Below, one piece after another: positions 56,820-64,000 of a DNA stretch of 64,000 bases. The DNA is taken from the NCBI GenBank assembly GCA_028015205.1, contig CM051508.1, positions 10,000,001 through 10,064,000 of the forward strand, in the 5' to 3' direction. Both the position numbers and the translations under genes were made by a program. The stretch's first letter is position 1; each line of letters starts with the position of its first letter. A model generated the notes under the pieces. It searched no databases. It saw only the letters and a program-made list of their open reading frames with translations, and was not told where the DNA came from. The stretch is from Mytilisepta virgata (Eukaryota; Mollusca; Bivalvia; Mytilida; Mytilidae).

Positions 56820-56911
56820 TGCCCCGGGTGAGGATCGAACTCACGACCTTCAGATCGCTCTTTGTGATAGTGATTATGAGACTGACGCGCTACCTACTGC
56901 GCTACCGAGGC
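56820..56911 (-). tRNA. tRNA-Met (CAT) with intron; array copy
   Basis: Full-length, standard sequence; 561-bp spacing. Confidence 0.95.
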
Positions 56912-57380
56912 CACACAACTTTGAGTGCTAAATTAGATATTTAAATTTCAGGTTTGGGTTTTACACTTGTAATTACATGTCAAGGTGATACTATAGGGCA
57001 TTAAAAACATTGTTCATCAAAGGAAACAACACTGCTAACAAGAAAGACATAATACATTGTATGTAACTTTCAAATCGGTTGTATTCTTTTTATATAGCTA
57101 TTCTGTTTTTGATAATTTCCTTTGCAGAAATTGCATGCAGAAAAAAGTGTGGAAAAAAAGTTTCCCATGTATATAGAAAAATGTTTTAAAATAAAAAAAA
57201 TGTTTTCAATTCTAAAAGCGGCTGCTCTGCGTGAACGTAGCATAGCAGTGTTGTAGTTTCCGAAATTAGTAGCTACTATTTTCCGGGATTAAATTCAAAA
57301 TTGAGGGTTAAAAAAGAGCTATCCAAGAGCTGAATAACATCTCTGAACAATTCTTAAAGTAAAAATGAAGAAAAAATTCG
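56912..57380. repeat. Representative spacer of the tRNA-Met array (about 469 bp)
   Basis: The spacer recurs between all units from 37320 onward. Two versions exist: an older one (37.3-40.6 kb, with cctccattaaattc and gaactcagcatagcag) and a homogenised newer one (from about 40.7 kb, with ccgggattaaattc and gaacgtagcatagcag). It carries the T6 terminator and a conserved hairpin-capable segment, ctgctctgcg..cgtagcatagcag. No other RNA gene is recognised. Confidence 0.85.
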
Positions 57381-57472
57381 TGCCCCGGGTGAGGATCGAA
57401 CTCACGACCTTCAGATCGCTCTTTGTGATAGTGATTATGAGACTGACGCGCTACCTACTGCGCTACCGAGGC
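57381..57472 (-). tRNA. tRNA-Met (CAT) with intron; array copy
   Basis: Full-length, standard sequence; 561-bp spacing. Confidence 0.95.
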
Positions 57473-57941
57473 CACACAACTTTGAGTGCTAAATTAGATA
57501 TTTAAATTTCAGGTTTGGGTTTTACACTTGTAATTACATGTCAAGGTGATACTATAGGGCATTAAAAACATTGTTCATCAAAGGAAACAACACTGCTAAC
57601 AAGAAAGACATAATACATTGTATGTAACTTTCAAATCGGTTGTATTCTTTTTATATAGCTATTCTGTTTTTGATAATTTCCTTTGCAGAAATTGCATGCA
57701 GAAAAAAGTGTGGAAAAAAAGTTTCCCATGTATATAGAAAAATGTTTTAAAATAAAAAAAATGTTTTCAATTCTAAAAGCGGCTGCTCTGCGTGAACGTA
57801 GCATAGCAGTGTTGTAGTTTCCGAAATTAGTAGCTACTATTTTCCGGGATTAAATTCAAAATTGAGGGTTAAAAAAGAGCTATCCAAGAGCTGAATAACA
57901 TCTCTGAACAATTCTTAAAGTAAAAATGAAGAAAAAATTCG

Positions 57942-58033
57942 TGCCCCGGGTGAGGATCGAACTCACGACCTTCAGATCGCTCTTTGTGATAGTGATTATG
58001 AGACTGACGCGCTACCTACTGCCCTACCGAGGC
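57942..58033 (-). tRNA. tRNA-Met (CAT) with intron; D-stem variant
   Basis: Full-length, but the 5' D-stem strand reads GGGC instead of GCGC (C11 to G). This mispairs with G24 and changes a conserved A-box position. It may be weakly transcribed or unstable. Confidence 0.88.
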
Positions 58034-58502
58034 CACACAACTTTGAGTGCTAAATTAGATATTTAAATTTCAGGTTTGGGTTTTACACTTGTAATTACAT
58101 GTCAAGGTGATACTATAGGGCATTAAAAACATTGTTCATCAAAGGAAACAACACTGCTAACAAGAAAGACATAATACATTGTATGTAACTTTCAAATCGG
58201 TTGTATTCTTTTTATATAGCTATTCTGTTTTTGATAATTTCCTTTGCAGAAATTGCATGCAGAAAAAAGTGTGGAAAAAAAGTTTCCCATGTATATAGAA
58301 AAATGTTTTAAAATAAAAAAAATGTTTTCAATTCTAAAAGCGGCTGCTCTGCGTGAACGTAGCATAGCAGTGTTGTAGTTTCCGAAATTAGTAGCTACTA
58401 TTTTCCGGGATTAAATTCAAAATTGAGGGTTAAAAAAGAGCTATCCAAGAGCTGAATAACATCTCTGAACAATTCTTAAAGTAAAAATGAAGAAAAAATT
58501 CG

Positions 58503-58594
58503 TGCCCCGGGTGAGGATCGAACTCACGACCTTCAGATCGCTCTTTGTGATAGTGATTATGAGACTGACGCGCTACCTACTGCCCTACCGAGGC
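58503..58594 (-). tRNA. tRNA-Met (CAT) with intron; D-stem variant
   Basis: Same C11-to-G variant as 57942-58033, so these two units share a recent origin within the array. Confidence 0.88.
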
Positions 58595-59063
58595 CACACA
58601 ACTTTGAGTGCTAAATTAGATATTTAAATTTCAGGTTTGGGTTTTACACTTGTAATTACATGTCAAGGTGATACTATAGGGCATTAAAAACATTGTTCAT
58701 CAAAGGAAACAACACTGCTAACAAGAAAGACATAATACATTGTATGTAACTTTCAAATCGGTTGTATTCTTTTTATATAGCTATTCTGTTTTTGATAATT
58801 TCCTTTGCAGAAATTGCATGCAGAAAAAAGTGTGGAAAAAAAGTTTCCCATGTATATAGAAAAATGTTTTAAAATAAAAAAAATGTTTTCAATTCTAAAA
58901 GCGGCTGCTCTGCGTGAACGTAGCATAGCAGTGTTGTAGTTTCCGAAATTAGTAGCTACTATTTTCCGGGATTAAATTCAAAATTGAGGGTTAAAAAAGA
59001 GCTATCCAAGAGCTGAATAACATCTCTGAACAATTCTTAAAGTAAAAATGAAGAAAAAATTCG

Positions 59064-59134
59064 TGCCCCGGGTGAGGATCGAACTCACGACCTTCAGATC
59101 GCTCTTTGTGATAGTGATTATGAGACTGACGCGC
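59064..59134 (-). pseudogene. tRNA-Met, 3' part of the copy split by LINE copy C
   Basis: It ends at the common insertion nucleotide; the 5' part would lie beyond the window. Confidence 0.93.
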
Positions 59135-59313
59135 TTTTTTTTTTTTTTTTTTATCTTTATTAAAATCAAACATCATATGATACAAATAAAACAATATATA
59201 ATTATAAAATCAATTGTCCATGATTGTTACCATTATATACTATACTTTGCTATACACACTACATCTGCTACAATTAATTTATATTTTAACTACATAATAT
59301 TAAGTATAGGTAA

Positions 59314-62300
59314 TTATAATTTAAAGACTAGAATATTTTCTGTTTCTTCTAACAATGGATTATCTAACAAAAACTTTTTTTGAAATATATGACTCATATT
59401 ATTATGTTGACAAAGATAAACATACATATATGTTACATAATGTTTTAATGTATATTGAAATAACTTTATCAAATTCACATTAGAATAACCATTATTCAAC
59501 AAGTTTCTTCTTCTGAAGATACAGTATCTGGCAACGGACATGACAAAATTAAGAAATGTCTCATTTACACCTTTCATATGCCATCTCAAACCTAAAATCA
59601 ACAATTCTTCACTTCTCACTAAACTAATCTTATCAGAATCACAGTTTTCAAATATTCTCACTAGCAAAGATGATAAGTAATTATGAAAATCTTGAAGCTT
59701 ATCACAGTTTATAAATATATGCAAAATGTCTTCCTTTTCATTACAACATACTTTACAAACATTATCATCACATAAACCTATCTTTTGAAGTTTAACATTA
59801 GTGAAAATACAATTATGTAATATCTTAAAGTCTAACTCTACTAAATTTGACGGTTTCCAATACATATTAACATGTGTCCATATTTTACTAAATACTTCAG
59901 AACTTATATCAAATACTAATTTCCATAATTCAATACCAACAGGTTCTTCAACAATATTTTCTAACATAATATTATATAGTTTCTTTGTACTACATAATTT
60001 CAAATCATAATGCACATTTTTACAAATAACTGAAATGTCTATTGTTCTTGGTATAGATATTCTGTGAACATCAGTGTTGACTATATGTTTCCATTCTACA
60101 GGTATAACATTCAACAAAGTTCTATATCTATCAATTACATACTGAACATTAACATCTTCATTTACAGCTCGAATCATTTCAACTATAGCATGATCAGGCA
60201 AAAAACCAGTTTTTACTTCATAGCAAATATCTTTGAGACAGACAATACCAGCAAATATAAAATCGTGCCATGCAATTGTTCTGCTATTTACTACAATATT
60301 TGGATTCAGAAATAAAGGCTGATCATATGTATTTTCTACAGACAGTGGGAACTCTAATTTATTTCTGATACAATTCAGTGCATGGAAAAATTCTTGATAA
60401 ATAACAGGAATTTTCCTCAATTCACAATTAGGTATCACTGAATAAAAAACATTAAGACACAGTTTCATATTATAAATTGAAGATACAAAATACTTAAATG
60501 TGTATTTCCACAACACTTCATATTCATCATCTAACAATCTGGCCAAAAATTTTAGCCTAAAAGCATATATTTTACATTTGATATCAACAACATTTAAACC
60601 ACCTCTACTTTTGTCATCTACTATACAGTTATATTTTACTAAATGACATTTATTTTCCCATATAAAATTAAGACATACTCTCTTTATCTCTGTATGAGCC
60701 CATTCCGGTAATGCAGTAACAAACAATGCATACCAAAATCTAGATAACATCAGTGAATTGACAACACTAACCCTGCCATGTATAGTAAGTCTTCTCATTA
60801 ACCATATATTGAGAAGGGGTTTTATTTTAGCTATTTTATTTTTCCAATTCATTTCATCACACATTTTTCTATTTCTTCCAATAAAAACTCCTAACAGTTG
60901 AAAATAATCTTCACAAACTTTAAGACCAATTTGTTCTTTTTCTAATACAGATAATGTACCAGAACCTAAACATAATATCTCTGACTTTTGTCTGTTTATT
61001 CTGGCACCTGTTGCTTTGCTATACAAATCAAATTCATTAAAAACTTCAGGTATTGATTCCTTATTACATAAAGACAAAGTTGTATCATCAGCATGTTGAT
61101 AAATCAAACCAATCTTATTACTATTTGGAATATTAATTCCCTTTATATTAACATTATGTACAATTTTACAATGTAGTGGTTCAGCGGCAAGTACATATAG
61201 TAAGGCACTTATTGGACAACCTTGCCTAATTCCATTCTTTATAACAAAATACTTAGTTAAAAAACCATTACATTTGACAGCACTATTTATACCATTATAA
61301 AATATACTAATCCATTTCACAAATCTTTCACCAAAACCAAATTTCTTCAAAACTTCTAACAAATAAGTATGACTCACTCTATCAAAAGCATTTGCTTGAT
61401 CTAATTTTAAAAAATATCCCTCAAGATTGTCTCTTTCAACAAGTTCCATAATATCTCTAACATTTGAAATATTATTTGAAATATCTCTACCAATTACACA
61501 ACAAGTTTGATCTTCCGAAATTATCTTTGGTAATACAGATTTTAATCTATTTGACATTACTCTTGCTATAATTTTATAGTCTACTTGCAATAAAGATATT
61601 GGCCTATAATTTTTCAAAAAATTCCTTTCACCTTTTTTCTTATAAACCAAGCTTATAATTCCACACTTCATCGATCTACTTAAAATACCTTCATTTTCAA
61701 TAACATCAAACAATTTCAATAACACATCTTTTAATTCAGAATAAAATTTACAATAAAACTCTACAGTAAGTCCATCTGAACCTGGACTTTTATTTTTAGA
61801 CAATTGATTAATAGCTTTACATAATTCTTCTTCAGTAATATCATTATCACACATATGGTTATCATCAACATTTATTGTTTTTGTAACATAATTTAATAAT
61901 TCTGACATCTTATTTTCATCAGTTACTACACAAGAATATAAATCTCTAAAAAATCTATGTTGCAATTCCAAAATACCATTAGTATCTGTCACAGTATCAC
62001 CATTATCATTCAACAATTCTTTTATAGCATTACTCTCTTGTTTGTACTTTTCTAAATTAAGAAAGTATTTTGTATTTTTATCAGACTCCACAGCCCATAT
62101 AGCTTTAGCTCTCAATATTGCTCCTTTACACTTTTCAATTTCAAAATTTGACAGTTCTAATTTCAAACTTTCTAATTTTGCAATATCAATTGCAACACCA
62201 CTAGCTGCCTTTTCACAAAAGTTATCAATTTGCCTTTCTAATTTAAAATATTCTTTCTTGTTCTTTTTGGCTAAATCAGATGAAAATATCTGAGAATATC

Positions 62301-63216
62301 TTTTAATTTTATACTTGAGATTATCCCACCAAACCAAAACATCTCTAAAGAACAATTCATTTTCTTTTTCTTGTAATATAATATCTTTTACTCTTTGCAC
62401 ATATTCTTCATTAAACAACAATGTATTGTTCAAAATCCAAAGTCCAGGACCTTTTTCAATACATGTACAATTTAAATTCATGATAACAAAAGAATGATCA
62501 CTCAAACTAGTAACATTATAATACAAACTTTGTACAAAAGATGACATATTCCTACTAAGAAGGAAGTAATCTATTCTACTTTGTTGTAGTTTACCATTGG
62601 AAATTCTTTTCCAGGAAAAAATTCTACAATCTGGGTTTCTAGCCCTCCATATGTCATATACATTATTATCTTCCATAAATTTAATCAACTTTCTATAAGG
62701 TTCATCATTTATATGACAAGTTTTACTTCCTCTGTCCAAAACAGACAAAGAGGTATTAAAATCACCTCCAATAATCAAATTATCTAAATCTTTAGTATAC
62801 TCTATAATAAAATCATAGAAATTACATCTATCAGAAATTACATTAGGTGCATACAATGAAATAAAGTTTACCAATGTATCATTCTCATAATAAGTCACAT
62901 GAATAAATCTACCTTGATCATCTTTATAAATACATTTTATTTTATCTTTATAATAATTGTTAGCTAGAACAGCCACCCCCTGTCTGCCATCTATACCATT
63001 ACTATAATGAATATCTCCTTCATACAAATGCTTTACACTTTTAATAAAATCATCATCCCAAAATGTTTCTTGCAGTAATACAATACCAAATTTTCTTTCT
63101 TGTACAATACTTAGAAATCTTTGTAAATTTACAATATTTCTCATACCATTACAATTAAAACTACATATAACAACCATTGCAAAAAGAAGTAAAAAAGTAC
63201 ATATATATCTATCCAT
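59314..63216 (-). CDS. LINE copy C ORF2: endonuclease/reverse transcriptase, 1300 aa
   Basis: Intact. The one difference I see from the copy B protein is Ala for Val near residue 13, upstream of the endonuclease core. All catalytic residues are kept. Confidence 0.95.
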   Translation of the reverse strand: MDRYICTFLLLFAMVVICSFNCNGMRNIVNLQRFLSIVQERKFGIVLLQETFWDDDFIKSVKHLYEGDIHYSNGIDGRQGVAVLANNYYKDKIKCIYKDDQGRFIHVTYYENDTLVNFISLYAPNVISDRCNFYDFIIEYTKDLDNLIIGGDFNTSLSVLDRGSKTCHINDEPYRKLIKFMEDNNVYDIWRARNPDCRIFSWKRISNGKLQQSRIDYFLLSRNMSSFVQSLYYNVTSLSDHSFVIMNLNCTCIEKGPGLWILNNTLLFNEEYVQRVKDIILQEKENELFFRDVLVWWDNLKYKIKRYSQIFSSDLAKKNKKEYFKLERQIDNFCEKAASGVAIDIAKLESLKLELSNFEIEKCKGAILRAKAIWAVESDKNTKYFLNLEKYKQESNAIKELLNDNGDTVTDTNGILELQHRFFRDLYSCVVTDENKMSELLNYVTKTINVDDNHMCDNDITEEELCKAINQLSKNKSPGSDGLTVEFYCKFYSELKDVLLKLFDVIENEGILSRSMKCGIISLVYKKKGERNFLKNYRPISLLQVDYKIIARVMSNRLKSVLPKIISEDQTCCVIGRDISNNISNVRDIMELVERDNLEGYFLKLDQANAFDRVSHTYLLEVLKKFGFGERFVKWISIFYNGINSAVKCNGFLTKYFVIKNGIRQGCPISALLYVLAAEPLHCKIVHNVNIKGINIPNSNKIGLIYQHADDTTLSLCNKESIPEVFNEFDLYSKATGARINRQKSEILCLGSGTLSVLEKEQIGLKVCEDYFQLLGVFIGRNRKMCDEMNWKNKIAKIKPLLNIWLMRRLTIHGRVSVVNSLMLSRFWYALFVTALPEWAHTEIKRVCLNFIWENKCHLVKYNCIVDDKSRGGLNVVDIKCKIYAFRLKFLARLLDDEYEVLWKYTFKYFVSSIYNMKLCLNVFYSVIPNCELRKIPVIYQEFFHALNCIRNKLEFPLSVENTYDQPLFLNPNIVVNSRTIAWHDFIFAGIVCLKDICYEVKTGFLPDHAIVEMIRAVNEDVNVQYVIDRYRTLLNVIPVEWKHIVNTDVHRISIPRTIDISVICKNVHYDLKLCSTKKLYNIMLENIVEEPVGIELWKLVFDISSEVFSKIWTHVNMYWKPSNLVELDFKILHNCIFTNVKLQKIGLCDDNVCKVCCNEKEDILHIFINCDKLQDFHNYLSSLLVRIFENCDSDKISLVRSEELLILGLRWHMKGVNETFLNFVMSVARYCIFRRRNLLNNGYSNVNLIKLFQYTLKHYVTYMYVYLCQHNNMSHIFQKKFLLDNPLLEETENILVFKL

Positions 63217-63218
63217 TT

Positions 63219-64000
63219 TTACATTTTTGTACTTTCTGACATATTTCTAACTGTTTTACTATTCAGATTTGGTTCAATCTTTATTCTACTTCTCCTTTCT
63301 TTTTTCTTTTCTTTTTTTTTAATTTTTTTAAACTCTTTGGGAGTTATAGTTCTTTCCCCCTCATTATCATTAACTTTACAATCTGTATTAATCTCTACAC
63401 CAGAACAGACAAATGATTCCTTATTACTATTTGCACCTTCAACATTGACTTCTTCGTCATCATCAAAGGTGCTATATTCAACATCTATTTCTGGCGAGTG
63501 CTCCTCTATTGCCATCTCCACATTGCACTCATCTGTAGCAACAATGTCAACAGAAGAGCACTCTTTATTTTTTTTCTTTTTTACACCATCAACAGAATCA
63601 CTGTCTGATTGTTTGCTCCTATCTTGAGCCTGTTCAATTTCATTATTATTATCATCATCATCAAAACTATGTTCATCCCTGTTCAATTTCCTTTTCCTGC
63701 TGTCCTCTTGTATGCCGCTACTATTGACATGGACCTCTGCAACAGCAATTTTAACATTCGTATCAGTATCATCTGCTTTTTTCGCCTCTGTTTGTTCGTC
63801 GTCTATGACAGTTTTATTACTTTCTACATTGTCTCCCTTATATTGTATTACTACCTCGCTGTCATCATCATCATCATCATCTTCATCAACATCAACATTC
63901 TGATCCATACAAGTACAGTCTTTCAATAATTCCAAACAATTAGTGCATTTACATTCACAGGGATGCCTATCACAGTCTTGACACGGACACACACATGACT
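63219..64000 (-). CDS. LINE copy C ORF1, C-terminal part (partial)
   Basis: The visible 260 codons run from the fourth or fifth CxxCxxxxCxCx unit to the stop next to ORF2. They match copy B by eye, including the restored Lys-rich end (NMSESTKM). The N-terminal part lies beyond the window edge. Confidence 0.93.
   Translation of the reverse strand, partial: SCVCPCQDCDRHPCECKCTNCLELLKDCTCMDQNVDVDEDDDDDDDSEVVIQYKGDNVESNKTVIDDEQTEAKKADDTDTNVKIAVAEVHVNSSGIQEDSRKRKLNRDEHSFDDDDNNNEIEQAQDRSKQSDSDSVDGVKKKKNKECSSVDIVATDECNVEMAIEEHSPEIDVEYSTFDDDEEVNVEGANSNKESFVCSGVEINTDCKVNDNEGERTITPKEFKKIKKKEKKKERRSRIKIEPNLNSKTVRNMSESTKM

Larger units (their letters stand above)
59135..64000 (-). mobile_element. tRNA-Met-targeting LINE, copy C (runs off the window)
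   Basis: Poly(A) of 18, same 3' UTR. It is nearly identical to copy B, offset by exactly 9,569 bp. The 5' part of ORF1 and the 5' junction are outside. Confidence 0.93.

Noticed and set aside
37790..59134. CRISPR-like regular repetition
   Set aside because: The repeats are about 560 bp with identical spacers and contain tRNA genes; this is a eukaryotic tandem gene array.

Overview
The window looks like nuclear DNA of a bivalve mollusc, most probably a marine mussel (Mytilidae). The grounds are AT-rich DNA with spliced genes, three secreted coiled-coil/C1q-domain genes (a family hugely expanded in mussels), tRNA-derived SINEs, many short palindromic or MITE-type elements, and several dispersed repeats I associate with bivalve genomes. 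The species call is inference; no alignment was possible. Left part (1-37 kb): the 3' end of a C2H2 zinc-finger gene (1-732); a tandem pair of three-exon C1q-domain genes on + (5411-9250 and 17438-20476) separated by tandem repeats, including telomere-like DNA, a 1.7-kb minisatellite and a CpG-rich promoter-motif repeat; a three-exon polytopic membrane protein (27690-30380); a C1q pseudogene (31250-31555, -) and a two-exon C1q gene (34027-35916, -). Between them lie SINEs, MITEs, foldbacks and old LINE debris. Right part (37.3-64 kb): a tandem array of elongator tRNA-Met(CAT) genes on the - strand, about 560 bp per unit. Each gene has a 19-nt intron at the canonical 37/38 position and a T6 Pol III terminator. 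Ten copies are complete. Five more are interrupted at exactly the same nucleotide, between the D loop and the 3' strand of the D stem, by poly(A)-tailed retroelements in the same orientation as the tRNA. Three of these inserts carry a large APE-type LINE (ORF1 of about 557 aa and ORF2 of 1300 aa, all three ORF2s intact). One is a 5'-truncated relative of that LINE. One is a 5'-truncated poly(A) insert whose coding sequence does not resemble the LINE. The full-length copy at 41844-47869 is flanked by a 13-bp target-site duplication taken from the tRNA. The central result is therefore an apparently active, tRNA-gene-targeting LINE living in an intron-containing tRNA-Met array. Its ORF1 carries two gag-type zinc knuckles followed by six tandem 12-residue units CxxCxxxxCxCx. 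The array seems to supply a redundant landing site: each insertion separates A box from B box and destroys one tRNA gene, while unit duplication (including a 9,569-bp duplication carrying a LINE) replenishes both.
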